From Perognathus longimembris pacificus (lineage: Eukaryota; Chordata; Mammalia; Rodentia; Heteromyidae): 64,000 nt of DNA. How positions within the stretch are numbered: position 1 is the stretch's first letter; every line of letters starts with the position of its first letter. This document shows, in pieces, positions 36,973-48,800 of this stretch. Under the pieces are notes generated by a model. That model ran no database searches. It was given only the letters and a program-made list of their open reading frames with translations, and had not been told where the DNA came from. The DNA lies in the NCBI RefSeq assembly GCF_023159225.1, contig NC_063172.1:58400828-58464827 (forward strand). The letters run 5' to 3'. A program made the position numbers and the translations under genes.

Positions 36973-37603
36973 GGTATTTCTCACAGGTTTGGGTCAGCGA
37001 CCTTACATTATGTAACTAAAACCGACTACTCAACATATAAAGGTCAAAAATAGTGATCACAATAGCTCAAAAGCTATGTATGTATGATTATATAAGACAA
37101 GGATAAGCAAACTCTATTGTTGTCATTATATTTAAAGTCCTAGGTGAATTTCCTTTGGTGTAGGCCACGTGGCTACTGTATATGTTTTTGGTACACTGTG
37201 TATTGTATATATGATCTAGGGAAGGGAAAGAAAAACAGGGTGTAAGATATCACAGGAAATGTACACACTGCCCTACTATGTAACTGTACCCCGTTTGCAC
37301 AACACCTTGTCAAAAAAATTTAATTAAATAAATTTAAAAAGTAGTGATGAAATCAAGTTAGCTATGAACAATGCCATATGTAAGCAGTGAGGCCACATGT
37401 TCTTCCTGTCCTCCCTCAGTCAGGACACTGGGACTGAATTCTGACTGGTGGAAGGTGGACTGCATGAAGCACATGATTCTAGGCCTGCCTGTCCAGAGCT
37501 CCCACACAATTCACGTCCTCTCACTGTTTCTCCTCTGACAGAGCTCAATCAGAAGACACAGAGGAAGAGGACTCCTGGCCCTAGGGACAGCAAAAAAAAA
37601 AAA
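36973..37603 (+). mobile_element. Chimeric retroinsertion: L1 3' end joined to non-L1 sequence
   Basis: A perfect 14-bp target-site duplication, AAGAATGGCTAAAT, flanks the segment (36959-36972 and 37604-37617), with a poly(A) tract immediately before the right copy. An L1-type 3' end (AAATGTACACACTGCCC, ATGTAACTGTACCCC, an ACCTTGTC end and A/T-rich tail) stops at about 37340. About 250 bp of GC-richer, non-L1 sequence then runs to the poly(A) at about 37592. Consistent with L1 3' transduction or template switching. Confidence 0.7.
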
Positions 37604-38589
37604 AAAGAATGGCTAAATACTGACAAACACTGAATACTTTATAATATTGTACTCTGCCAAGATCAATACATAGCAACATTCCCAACAAAGGCCACAGAGT
37701 AAACCTTCCACCCAGGAGTGGGAGGTCAACCCAAACGCACCTATGAAGCTTAGATTCTTTTAGAAAACATGATGACTGGCATGCTCTTGCATGCTTCAGT
37801 ACACTGGACTTGTCGAGCTGTAGAACTGAGAATGGTGCATTCCATTGCTAATTCATAAAGACACTTAGAAACAATCTGTTCCTAAGTCAGACTTTTGGCT
37901 TATTTGGTGTAAGCCTTTGGCAAATGAAGCCTACAGAATGAAGGTTTTTGAAAATAGCCGCTTATCTTTGTTCTTTCCCCTAAAATAGGTATGGAAACCA
38001 GGACCCAAAATGTAAATCTATTTGCTTATTTAATATCAGTTTCTTGTTTCCTTTATTGAGGTTGCAATTTCCTTTGTGAAATCAGCTCTGTTTCTAGCTA
38101 AGGGTATTAGACAACATTCAGTCAATGAGATAGAGCTGAGATTTAATGAACAGAGTTTAATGTTATCTTTCTCCTGCACAAAGATTATCTGGGATTGTTC
38201 TTCTTTCCCTTTCCTGAGGAAAAGAATGATGGTAAATGCAAAGACCTATTTGTGAGTACACAAACAACAAAAAACACCTACCGAAGAAAAAAGAGCAAAG
38301 AGAGGAGTTGGTTTTCATATGTGGTTTTGGTCCTCCTGTTAGGTGAGAAAACTCCCTGACTAACAGAACCACCGTAACCAGATTTATGTGCAATCTCATC
38401 TGACATGGGTAGAGAGGAGGGAGAGACAGTATCAAAAGAATGGCTTCAAAGACAAGTTCTGTGCTTAACCTTTATAAACTTGTTTCTTTTAAAAGAAGTC
38501 ATGAAAATCTCTATTTTATATCCCTTACAGTTATTTTGAGGCTATAAAATGCTTTTCAATATACTGGTATAAACTGTGGAAATACTAAA

Positions 38590-38905
38590 TAGCTGGACAC
38601 AGTAGCTCACGCCTGTAATTACAGCTACTCAGGAGGCTGAGAGTTGAGAATTGCAGTTCAAAGACAGACTGGGAAGGAAAGCCTGTGAGACTCTTACCTC
38701 CAATTAACTACCAAAAAACCCCACAGAAGTTGAACTGTACCTCAAGTGGGAAAGTGCTAGCCATAAAAGTGCTAGTCCAGGGACAGCATCCAGGTCCTGA
38801 GTTAAAGCTCCAGGACCAGAACAATAAGAAGAAAGAAGGAGAAGAGGAGGAGAAAGAAAAGGAGGAAATGGAGAAGGAAGAAGGAGAAGAAAGCAAGCAA
38901 CAGCC
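38590..38905 (+). mobile_element. B1/ID composite SINE with purine-rich tail
   Basis: GCTGGACACAGTAGCTCACGCCTGTAATTACAGCTACTCAG head, AACTGTACCTCAAGTGGG tail arm and CAGGTCCTGAGTTAAAGC, then a tail (38826-38905) that has become a GAA/GGA-rich purine stretch. Intron 3. Confidence 0.85.
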
Positions 38906-39546
38906 TAAGTAACTGCAAGCTACTAACCAAGTGTTAGTTCTTCTTCCAGAAATATTTTGATGTACACGGTTTTCATAAAAGGCTAAATCCATTTTCTTAT
39001 CTATAACACAAGATAATAAATGAATTCTTTCCTTATCATGCACTTATCAAAAAGTTCAAATAAAATATCATTAAATATATTACAAATTGTTGTAGTCAAA
39101 ACAAATATAAGTATAATGATCTGTTTACTGATTTGGGTAAAATTCTTGGATTTGTCTCTGCCATTAATTAGCTGCATGCACTGACGGAATGTATTAAATT
39201 TCTGAGTCTTATTTTTTCATCTCTAAGTAGGAGTGCTAATTTAGGTAACTGCATCCCTTACTAAGTACACAATGTAAATTGTACTTTATTATCCATTTCT
39301 TAATTGTCCTTCAGTGACAGATACACTTGCATGGCCACCGGGAAAACTGAATTTCTTAGCTTTTCTAATCACAAAATTCCACCTATGTCTTATCAGCAGG
39401 ACATGAGGAATGTGATTGGGTGTGAGAAGCGAAGTGTACAATGTATAGATCAAACCCTTAATGAAAAATTACTTCAGTTTTTAACCCTCTTGACTGCTGT
39501 GTATGGATGCGGTAGTGAGCCACATTCAAACAAGCAGTAGGGGAAT

Positions 39547-39664
39547 GTGATGGTTAAATGTTGATGGTCAACTTGACTCAACTCCAAGATGCATAGGGAA
39601 TCAGCAGGGACACTTCTGAATATTTCTCTGAGAGTATTTCCAGAGGATTACCATGTAGGAATAT

Positions 39665-39725
<61 letters not shown>

Positions 39726-39850
39726 CTAGAGAATCTTGCTAACACAGGGAGCAAAAGCAGCAGGAAGGACAGGCCAGTATGGTCAGAGAAGGGAGAAATA
39801 AAACTATTTTGTTCAACTTCTATATTTTTGTGTATATCACTGCAGCCTAA
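39547..39850 (+). mobile_element. MLT2-like LTR remnant interrupted by a CA tract
   Basis: TGTGATGGTTAAATGTTGATGGTCAACTTGAC is the start of an MLT2/ERVL-type LTR. A (CA)n tract at 39664-39721 follows, then sequence ending in an ATAAAACTATTTTG block. The assignment after the microsatellite is uncertain. Confidence 0.5.
39664..39721. repeat. (CA)29 microsatellite
   Basis: Uninterrupted dinucleotide tract in intron 3, inside an LTR remnant. Confidence 0.97.
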
Positions 39851-40239
39851 ATTAACAGCTTAAATTGTATGCTAACAAATTCAGTGACCATTACAGGAAA
39901 TATGCATAAGTAATCGATGAACCATAAAGTATCTATATAACCAATCTTACTGAATATCATACAGTAATGACATAAATCTTTAACAGCTGATATCTCAGAA
40001 CTATCTACATTATGAAGAGAGATAAAGATCAGATAGGACACAAAGCAGATATGATTCTCAGGTACAGAGCCTACACTCAAATATATGCTTAGCCTGTCTT
40101 AACGTAGCTAGAATTTGGGACCCTGGTTACTTGGCAAAGTGAATAAATCACTCCAGTAAAAAATTAACCATTTCTCACCACTTGACAGTATTTTGTGTAA
40201 TCTGTTACATAATCTTGAGACGGTGTCAGTAGTATAAGA

Positions 40240-40592
40240 TGTGCAATGAATTAGCTTTCTAGGATTACTATAATAGGTTACCATAAACTCAGTAGCTTAC
40301 AACAAAAGAAGCTTTGCACATTTCTGACAGTCAGAAATCTGAAGCCAGGGTGTTAATGAACAGGGTTTGTTCCTCACTCCTAGAGGCTCTGAGGGTGAAT
40401 GTGTTCCACATTCCTTTACCCATTTCCTCTGGTGGCTGTCAGCAATCCTTGGCTTACTCAAAGCTTCACTCTGATCTCTGCCTCCAACTTCATATGATGA
40501 TAACGAATGTGTGTGTACATTCTGTTTCTTATACAGACACTGACATTGATGTAAAGTCCTACTTTTAAGTATGATCTCATGACACCTTAGTT
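40240..40592 (-). mobile_element. MaLR (MLT1/MST-type) LTR, minus
   Basis: Reads, on the plus strand, as the complement of an MLT1-type LTR: GCTTTCTAGGATTACTATAA, CAGTAGCTTACAACA, then CTGACAGTCAGAAATCTGAAG and a GTTTGTTCCTCACTCC block. Heavily diverged. Intron 3. Confidence 0.65.
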
Positions 40593-40593
40593 T

Positions 40594-40940
40594 CTAGGTT
40601 ATTAGGGGCTGAACCCTAAAAACACACCTCTAGCACCTCAGAATCTGGAATTACTTGGAAATAGAATCACGGAGCCAGAATTAGTTAGATGAGGCCACAC
40701 TGACAGTATTCCTTTAGTCTAACAGGCAGTGTCATGACTGGTGTCATTACAGGGAGAAGAGACACAGACACACAAAGAAGGCCACATGATGACAGAAACA
40801 TAAGGCAAGAGCTCTATAGATTTCTGCCAAACTACCAGAAGCTATGAGAAAAAACAAGAAAGCATGGTGCTTTACAGGCTATGTCTCTGCCAACACCTCG
40901 ACTTTGGACTTTTATCCTCTAGTGCTATAAGAACTACACT
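40594..40940 (+). mobile_element. MaLR (MLT1-type) LTR, plus
   Basis: GGGGCTGAACCCTAAAAACA, ATGAGGCCACACTGACAG, GACTGGTGTCATTACAGGGA, AGACACAGACACACAAAGAAGG and CACCTCGACTTTGGACTTTT keep the MLT1 order. It abuts the minus LTR at 40592, forming an inverted pair. Confidence 0.7.
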
Positions 40941-41099
40941 GCTATTCTTCAAGATACAGTTTATGGTTCTTCATTATAGGAGCCCTCGGCTACTACCAAG
41001 TAGACATAAAGTTGAAGACTTCACGTAACCTACCATTAGGGCTCTTTATGATCCTGGCTCAGTGCAATTGTTACCATAAGAATCTTGTCATCTTAGGAA

Positions 41100-41924
41100 A
41101 GAATGGAGCCAAAGGTCCATAACCTTTGCCCTGTGCTGCTGATGAGTTACTAACTGAAAGTATGACAATTCCCTTTAGGATGTCAGCAACACTGCTGAAG
41201 CAGCGTTGAAGCAGTGCTGAAGCACTCTCCTACTGAGAACCAGTGTTGTTAGGGTCAACTTGCAGCCAGTCCATACCATTTCTGCTACCTGCAAGGCCCC
41301 AGCTAGCCTCTCTGGTTAACTAATAGCCAGCATACGTCTGCAGGTCACATAGCTGAACTGTATGGTTTTCCTCTCACAGCTAAAACAACTCTCACCAATC
41401 TACCCAGCCAACTTTGAGAAACTAGCAGGATGGCATCAAGAAGATAAGGAAGGCATCAACTGTCTTAAGGAGCTCTGAAGGCGGTCCAAGGATTAGCCTA
41501 AGTTTTGAGACTTTTCTCAGCATTTCTCTAGATTCAGAGAAGGCACTGCCCTCAACCACCACAATATCAGGCTCTACATATGCAATGGATTTGGCTAGAG
41601 TAACAGCACAATGAACCTCACAGTCTAAGAGCCTTGGGGTTCCCCTTCAGAAATCTCATGAGGGAAATAGAACACCTCATTTGCTGAGGACAGTTTGTGC
41701 CCAGTGGTATTCTTCAATATGCCAAGAATATCTTGTTTCCATTCAATAATGTCCATCCTTAAAAATTGTTTAGGAAACCATGTTCTGTCATGCATTATCA
41801 GTACCAACCATAAAATATTCACTGTATCCAATGAAGTGGTATGAAAGAGTAGGGGACAGTCATCAATAATTACTGAGTTAGCTACAGATGTGATTTTAAC
41901 ATGATGGCAAATACTACAGACCAA
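41100..41924 (-). other. Unclassified sequence with one 99-codon open stretch, intron 3
   Basis: 41625-41924 is open on the minus strand; further on the frame is broken by several stops down to about 41100. The peptide has a WFP...EWKQDILGIL arrangement that faintly resembles capsid regions of old LTR-element gag proteins, and minus-strand LTR sequence lies beyond (40240-40592). The similarity is weak and from memory. No function is claimed; it is probably a decayed repeat. Confidence 0.25.
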
Positions 41925-41968
41925 CAGTTCAGTAAATTAACTTTTGAAAACTTCCACATACTTCATAC

Positions 41969-42064
41969 CTGTATATTCAGAAAATGGCTTATGAATAACT
42001 CCTAGTACAGGTTTACCATTTACAGCCACGCACACCATAGTTGTGACATACTTTCGAAGATCCT
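41969..42064 (-). CDS. BPNT2: BPNT2 coding exon 3
   Basis: A 96-nt exon completing E184 and encoding residues 185-215 plus the first base of codon 216. The peptide ([18 protein letters not shown], then [13 protein letters not shown]) is near-identical to human BPNT2 and forms part of the alpha/beta sandwich after the DPLDAT loop. The acceptor is TTTTTTCTTACAG and the donor GTATGA. The phase is 1 in and 1 out, so skipping this exon would keep the frame. It falls within a longer stretch that is open by chance; only these 96 nt match the family. Confidence 0.96.
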
Positions 42065-42243
42065 CTGTAAGAAAAAACACATACAATTGTCTAAGTACTG
42101 TATATAAATTCAAGATATCATATTATGTCACTTCATTATAAATTCATACATAAAAAATGCTTTCCAAAGACAATAGCCATCTTCAAGCAAACAGTCCAGG
42201 GATAAGAGCCAAACATAGGGACTAAAGAATTCTGTCTGTTTTC

Positions 42244-42392
42244 TTTTTTTTTTAATTATAAAACTGATGTACAGAGAGGTTACAGTTTCATACGTTAGGC
42301 ATTGGATACATTTCTGGTACTGTTTGTTACCTTGTCCCTCATACCCCCCTTCCCCCACCCCCTTTCCCCTCCTGAGGTGTTCAGTTCAAGAA
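42244..42392 (-). mobile_element. 5'-truncated L1 3' end in intron 2
   Basis: Complement of the common L1 3' UTR end: poly(T), TTATAAAACTGATGTACAGAG, TTACAGTTTCATACGTTAGG, then a CT-rich tract matching the G-rich tract near 33965. Confidence 0.85.
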
Positions 42393-43219
42393 TTCTGTTT
42401 CTAAAAGGGGATTATTGGGCTTCATCTTCAACCCATAGGCTTATTAGTTATATGTCTTTGATCAAATTACTTAGTTTCTGCATCTACACATATAGACAAT
42501 AAAATAAATTAACCATGTTTATACATCAAAATAACTTTTAATTTTATGATTTCATTGAAAAATCAAGTTACGCAGGTTCAACAGTCATTATATTCAGATG
42601 CACTCACTAAATATTATCATGTGGTTAACCTAGTTCAGCTTAAGAAAAGCTTTTTGTAAAAAATATTTCTTATTACTATTACCTACTCATGAGAAATATT
42701 GTTTAGTAATTTCATATATGGATAATTTACACACACAATCTTCTCCAAATAATCTATTCAGTGTCTATTATGTTTCATGTTTAGGGCACAGAATACAAAG
42801 GTCAAAAATGAGAAGCTCTGACATGCCACATTTAGGGAGCTATCGAGCAGGAATATATATACAACTCGCTTCAACATATATAACAAATGAAAAAAATCAA
42901 AATGGGTACCTCTGGGCAAGAAGTAAAGACTGAGAAAGGATGCATAGAAATGAAACCCGAGCCAGGCTTAGGCAAAAGTTGGGAGTGATAGGAGGAAGAA
43001 GGAAGTGATTCTGTTTTGCCATTCTTGCTTTCTAGGTACCTAGGACTTTCTATTATGAATTCCAAAGTTTCACACAAACACACACATACACACACACAGT
43101 AAAACGTACATTTCCAGCATCCCAAGTAACTATTACGTTCTCATTAAATTTCTTCAGTCACAAGTACTCAACAAGTGTTCAAATAAACTACAGTGCTGCT
43201 ACTGTTAAAGATGTTCCTT

Positions 43220-43380
43220 GGCTGGGTGCCAGTGGCTCACGCCTGTAATCCTAACTCCTCAGGAGACTAAGAGCTGAGGATAACAACTGAGAACAAGGCC
43301 GGGAACTCCAATTAACCACCAGAAAACCTGAAGAGCTGTGGCTCAAAAGAGCCTAGCCTTGAGCAAAATAACTCAGGAAG
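43220..43380 (+). mobile_element. B1/ID composite SINE, short
   Basis: GGCTGGGTGCCAGTGGCTCACGCCTGTAATCC head, CTCCAATTAACCACCAGAAA linker, then a shortened ID-like arm (GAGCTGTGGCTCAA). Lies about 130 bp below exon 2 in intron 2. Confidence 0.8.
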
Positions 43381-43509
43381 AGTTTTGCAAAATCTCCCTC
43401 TCTGTACTTGTACTCGTCTCATATATGTATGTATGTGTATGTATATACATATATACACACACTATACATGTACACATACATGTAAATAAGCACATATGGT
43501 GTATATTAC

Positions 43510-43672
43510 CGGTATATTCCTGTGTAGCATCAAGAGGGTCAATCCAGACAGTAACACTCTCTGCTGGGACCTCTTTAGGCGTAGTTATCTCCTTCAAGAT
43601 ATCCTCAGGAATTGTATGATCCCATAAGATAACCTCCTTATCAGCTGCATCCACATGTTCTTCAGTATTTAT
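43510..43672 (-). CDS. BPNT2: BPNT2 coding exon 2: metal-binding core
   Basis: Encodes residues 130-183 plus the first base of codon 184. It carries [11 protein letters not shown], with the metal-ligand glutamate at E133, and the IMPase-family signature [12 protein letters not shown]174 and D177 of that signature coordinate the catalytic Mg2+ in this family. The acceptor is a TTTTTGGTGCAG-type site just above 43672 and the donor is GTAATA below 43510. The phase is 0 in and 1 out. Numbering agrees with the human protein, in which I recall D177 as a residue mutated in chondrodysplasia with joint dislocations, gPAPP type. All catalytic residues I can check are intact, so this looks like the functional gene and not a pseudogene. 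Confidence 0.97.
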
Positions 43673-43974
43673 CTGCACCAAAAATTGTGGACAGTTAAAA
43701 AGTGAGAAAAATAGAAACTATGAAAAAAGAATTATTACACAGAAATGACATAAACAAATCCTCAATTTTATTTCAGGGCACTCACTGTAAAATGAAAATA
43801 TATAAAAATAAAATTCCAGTGACATCTTGTCTTTAAATACTTCCCATCTTAATACTCAAGGTCAGTTTGTTGTTTCATAGAGAGAATTCAAATGCAAACC
43901 AAAATGAAACAGCATCAATGAAGGAAGGAACTTAAAGCTTCAGGATGGTTTATTACAATAAAAACATATACAGG

Positions 43975-44110
43975 TTGGGCGTGGTAGCATCACCTCTAAT
44001 CCTAGCATTTAAAAGGTTGAGGCAGACAGATCACAAGTTCTAGGTCAGCAGGCTATATATATAGCAAGACTCTGTCTCCAAACAAATGAATAAAAACAAA
44101 ACAAAAACAA
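43975..44110 (+). mobile_element. B1/Alu-like monomeric SINE
   Basis: GTTGGGCGTGGTAGCATCAC, CTAATCCTAGCATTTAAAAG, GGCAGACAGATCACAAG and CAAGACTCTGTCTCC keep the 7SL-derived order, then an A-rich tail. Unlike the other B1-related copies it has no ID-like tail. Confidence 0.75.
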
Positions 44111-44799
44111 GCAAAATAAAATAGTTAAGGTTCTAAAGTATGAATATAGACCCTATTTTGGAGTAGTGAATATAACTGTAGTTAGAGACCCAAAGCAGTC
44201 TTAAAAGGAGCAAAGCACATGTACTTTAAAAAAGCAATGTGACTTAAACATAGGAAATTACAAATGTTACAGGGGAAAAAAAATGCTCTAGGAAAGTGAT
44301 TATATCTTTAGCACATAAAGATACAATAAGGAAAAGCAAATCTAGAAAGTAGAAGGCAGATAATATGAAATATTTATGAAATCTAAATAAAGTAGAAATA
44401 AGCAATCAAAGTTAATATAAAAATGGTATCTTCTAATTATACACTAAGGATGTTTCATAGAATAAGAAGGTAAAGTCAAACTTTTAACATTTTACAGAAT
44501 AGAAGACAAAATTAAGACATAAAATAAATGATTTATTCTACAAGTGTAAAGGGTACAGTATATGTATAGGGTACAGTATATGAATATGTATATATAAATA
44601 TATTCATTCTATTAAGAAAATCATACATTAAGAGTTCTTTCAACCAAGTTACTTATCAACCTTGACAAAACTGACAGTTTCAACTGAGTAATTGTGGAGG
44701 TGGAGGTATCTTGTGCATTGAAGAATGTTTAAAAGCATTCCTGGCTAAATGCCAGTAGAATCTAGTACTAACAGCACCATTCTCGATTTCTGTTTTCTT

Positions 44800-45155
44800 T
44801 TTACTTTGCTGGTCCTGGGGATTTGGGACTGTAGGCCTTGTGCTTGCTAGCCAGATACGCTACCCCTTGAATATGCTACCCTTTGAACTATCCCCCAATC
44901 CCTTTTTGCTTTACTTTGTGGATAAGGTCTCATGACTTTTGCCCACAGGACAGACCTGTAGGCATAAACCTCAATCCTCCCAATCTCTGCCCTTCTTTGC
45001 TCTACCATTTGAGCCACAGTGCCACTTCCAGCTTTTTCTGAGTAGTTTATTGGAGATAATTCTCATAGACTTTCTTGCCCATGCTGGCTTCGAATTGCAA
45101 TCCTCAGATCTCGTCCTCCTGAATAGCTAGCAATCAGATGTGTCCTGCCCATCCC
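44800..45155 (-). mobile_element. Two minus-oriented B1/ID composite SINE copies, adjoining or nested
   Basis: 44804-44990 and 44993-45155 each carry the complement of the ID-like tail (GCTACCCTTTGAACTATC; CTACCATTTGAGCCACAG) and of the B1-like head (GATCTCGTCCTCCTGAATAG). Both are clearly diverged. Confidence 0.65.
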
Positions 45156-45779
45156 TTAGTTTTGACAACCCAAAATACCTGCAGACATTGTCAAAATATC
45201 CCTGCTCTGTCTTTTCATAGTCTATTTGTAAGTTAATGAGTTTTCAAAATGATTTAGAACTCCATTTACCTTTAGAAATTAGGATATACCCAGTGAGGCA
45301 AATCTAATAATTTATTACATTTTAATAGTTAAGTAATAAAAACCTGTCAATTTTATTTCAGATACTGGCTCCATTAGAAGACTCTTTTTTCTTTAATCAT
45401 GATATACACATAAGAAAAATGCTCACCAAATGATTTCAGTGAAGGGCTAACATCTGAAGGAAAAAGCTGTTGAGGTCTTTTGCTTTCTGACAAAATCTCT
45501 TTCTAGAATAAGCCTTTATATTATACCGCATGTGACACCATACCGTGCCAGAGTGATTACAGCACTGAGAAGGCCTGAGTAAAAAGGCACTAAGAGGATA
45601 AAACTGAGCAGCTACTAGCAATCAGTGGACGATTTCAAGTGGTCACAGAAGAGCTTAGAAATAGTAGTATTCTGTAAATGTTAAACCACAAAATATTTCT
45701 TAGTACTGAACTTATTAAACATTCAATTTACCCACTTACTTATTTGTTAATTCAGTAAATGTTTATTGGCTGCTAACTA

Positions 45780-46215
45780 CATAAGTTACTACCCATTAAC
45801 TGGATATCCATAATAGGGATAGCCATACCATGATATATCCATATAAGACAAGGCCATTCAGCCATAAATGAAGGACTGAAATGAGTAGGGATGAAGTACT
45901 GACTAGTGAAGGAACACTGATGGACTTCTGTTTCCTGAAAGAAGCCAGGTACAAGGCACTTTATACTTACTTACTATATGATTCTACTAATGTCCAAAGT
46001 AGGTACAACTATACAAACAGATAGCAGATTAATAACTGCCTGGGGAAAGGAATAGGAATAAAGATTAATAGTAAGTAGGTGGGCACAAGGATATTACTAA
46101 AGTGATGAAGTGTCCTAAAACTGACTAATGATGACAGTTGTACAATTTGTCAAACCTAGTAAAAATGACTAAAGTATAGACAAACAGTTAGATGATATAT
46201 GGGAGATTTTTACTA
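45780..46215 (+). mobile_element. Ancient L1 3' end (L1M-like)
   Basis: ATGATATATCCATATAAGAC, GGCCATTCAGCCATAAATGA, CTATATGATTCTACTAATGT and a following TACACAATTTGTCAAA-like stretch keep the order of an old L1 ORF2 C-terminus and 3' UTR. Heavily decayed and non-coding. Intron 1. Confidence 0.65.
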
Positions 46216-46262
46216 CAATAAAGAAGAGGAAAGAGGAGGAACAGGAAGACAAAGAACAAAGC

Positions 46263-46339
46263 AGCCAGGCATGACAGTATACACCTATAATCAGGATTAT
46301 GAGGTAAACTCAAGCTATTTTAGAGAGACTCTCTATCAA
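46263..46339 (+). mobile_element. B1-like SINE head fragment
   Basis: GCCAGGCATGACAGTATACACCTATAATC resembles the start of an Alu/B1 element. It is cut short where the L1 3' end at 46340 begins. Confidence 0.5.
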
Positions 46340-46643
46340 AACACCAAAAGTAAATCTGAGTACATTGGATACTGTATATTCTGGTATTAGAACTAGGGAA
46401 GTGAAAGGGAATATAAAAATCGAGAGACAAAGGATACAAAGACAAACGACTCCAAAAGCAATACTTGCAAAACCATTTGGTGTAAACCAACTGAACAACT
46501 CATGGGGGGAGAGGGAAAGGGTGAGGGGGGAGGGAGGAATGAGGGAGGAGTAACAAACAGTACAAGAAATGTACCCAAGGCCTAACGTATGAAACTGTAA
46601 CCTCTCTGTACATCACTTTGACAATAAATAAGAAAATAAAAAA
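46340..46643 (+). mobile_element. 5'-truncated L1 3' end
   Basis: Shares the 3' UTR of the long L1 at 32844-34088: GGTATTAGAACTAGGGAAG, AATCGAGAGACAAAGGAT, a G-rich purine tract (46504-46540), then AACAGTACAAGAAATGTACC and a CTTTGACAATAAATAAG end with an A-rich tail. Intron 1. Confidence 0.85.
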
Positions 46644-47191
46644 AGAAATAAATACAAGAGGGTATCTAGGGAATCTTTTGTAGAAAAGGAGCCCGGCATG
46701 AATCCTGGCATTCTAGCTCATAGAATAACAAATGTAGACCCTATGACAGGAGTATGCCTGGTATGTTCCCAGGGCAGCAAAGAAGCAAGCAGGCTAGAGA
46801 GTCAGCTAACAAGAAAGGCACGGGACAGAGGTCAGAGGAGTAATGGAATCCAGATGGTGAAGGGACCTGGAGGCCACAATACAGAGAGCCATCTGCTTTC
46901 TATCATAACCTCCTCTATGAACAATGTGCAGAGGGTGCTAAAGAGTATAGCAAGCTACAGGGAAGGAGGAGGGAGGTATGTTGGGATGTACAAAAATAAA
47001 ATAAAATAAAACCAAACAGAAGGAATAAAATCATAACGTAGCTGATAACTGGGCAATGAGAAAATAAAGAAGAACTTGAATAAAAATTAAAGCAATTTAC
47101 AATTATATAGTAAAATTGCTATTTAAGATACATAATTGCATTTGTACATATCGGTAGAAATTTTTTAATTTTCAAAACAGAAAATCATGTG

Positions 47192-47430
47192 CTGGGCCAG
47201 TGGCTAAGAGGATCTGCAGACATGAGGATCATAGTTGGAAACTAGCCTGGGCAGGAAAGCCTGTGAAATTCTTATCTTCAAGTATCTTTAAAACAGTCAG
47301 ATGTGAAGCTGTGGCTCAAGTGCTAGTATAATAGTCTTGAGAAGAAAGCAACAAAAAGAAAACGAAGAAAAACACCTCAGTGACAGTGCCCAGGCCTTGA
47401 GTTCAACCTCCAGGACAGGCATCAGAAAAA
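47192..47430 (+). mobile_element. B1/ID composite SINE
   Basis: Starts TGCTGGGCCAGTGGCTAAG, then GGCAGGAAAGCCTGTG, AAGCTGTGGCTCAAGTG and CAGGCCTTGAGTTCAA before an A-rich tail. Intron 1. Confidence 0.75.
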
Positions 47431-48409
47431 AGAAAAGAAAATCGTGTAAGCTAATAACAAAAATTAAACTATCTGGAAATAAAGTTTATGCGAGACATAT
47501 GAAGAGAATTAAACTTCTTTAAAAGGCACTAACACAAATCTACATAAAGGGAAAGCTTAATTTTAATAGAAAGACTTAAAAGATGTCAATTCTCCCATAA
47601 TGAACTACAGATTTACTGAAACTCTAATCAAAATACTCTTAGGTTTTTGTTTTTCAAATTTAAAAAGCCATTCCAAAATTTACATGGTGCAGAAAAAAAA
47701 AACAACAAAAAACAAAAAACAAGGAAAGTCACCATATTTTTAAATAAGGGAAAAATATGCAGATATCAAGACTTTTATCTTATAGTAATCTGGATTCAGA
47801 ATAAGATACATCAGATGAATTAATTCCGTAATAACATCAAAAGAAACTAATAATAAATGAGTCTCAGAAAAGCTGAAGCACTTCATAAATCTTGGGCAGT
47901 GTAGGTTACAAAAATAACAATACCTTGTCTGACTAGCAACAGACAGAACTTAATTTGAGAGATCACTGAGAATCAAGAAGAAAAATGGAGCAAGACAAGA
48001 ACATTAACAGTTACACAGTCTATTGTGCAACTTCTTTTTAAAACCTACTACTACTACCATCTACCAATAAGAAAATCCATAACCCACCAGGGTATACAGC
48101 CTTTGCTAAATTCAAAAGGTGCAAGTATTTCCTTAACCCTTTTCAACTAACAATGCATAGAAAATGAATAAGTCCTGAAAAATCTATTTGCCAATTTTAA
48201 GTACATGTGCATAACACCTATGGGGGGAAAAAGTTAAGCTATCATATATTCTTATTTAGCCCTCAACAATGTACTGACTCATTGACTCATTGATTCAACA
48301 CCTATTTTATGAGGACCATACACTAAACTCTTTGGGGCACTAAAATACATTAATGAACAAAACAAAAATTTCTTCCTTTCCAGAGCTTCCCTTCTCAATC
48401 AACCAACTT

Positions 48410-48800
48410 GCCTCTTCTTACATCAGATCATGTCACTCCAAGTTAAAAGTATTCCAATGGTTCTCATTAGGAGGATAAAATCCAGACTCCTTATCATCAT
48501 CTATACATGATCTGATGCCAGGAACAACTATTCAGCACCTCTCTATCTGCAAACTTATTTCCTACACTCCAGACTTACCATTGGCCTCAAAGGTATTTTT
48601 TTGTACCCTTCTCACATACACATTCCACTCCCCAGGTTTCTCTATCTTAGAGTACGTCTTATCACCCAGATCTTAGTTCAAACGACAGTATCTCCTATGG
48701 TCTTCCTTGACTACAAAGGGTAAAAGTAGGGCCTCCAGAAGGTCTTCCCATGTTTTCTTTTTCCAAGCCTGCAATACCTAAAATGATCTTATTGGTTTAC
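48410..48800 (+). mobile_element. LINE-2 fragment (ancient)
   Basis: Degraded match to the L2 3' region: CAGATCATGTCACTCC, CCAATGGTTCTCATT, AAATCCAGACTCCTTATCAT, CATGATCTGATGCC and a CCTTGACTAC block appear in the L2 order. The preceding 48254-48400 (TTGATTCAACACCTATTTTATGAG and onward) resembles another ancient mammalian repeat end that I cannot name. Confidence 0.65.
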
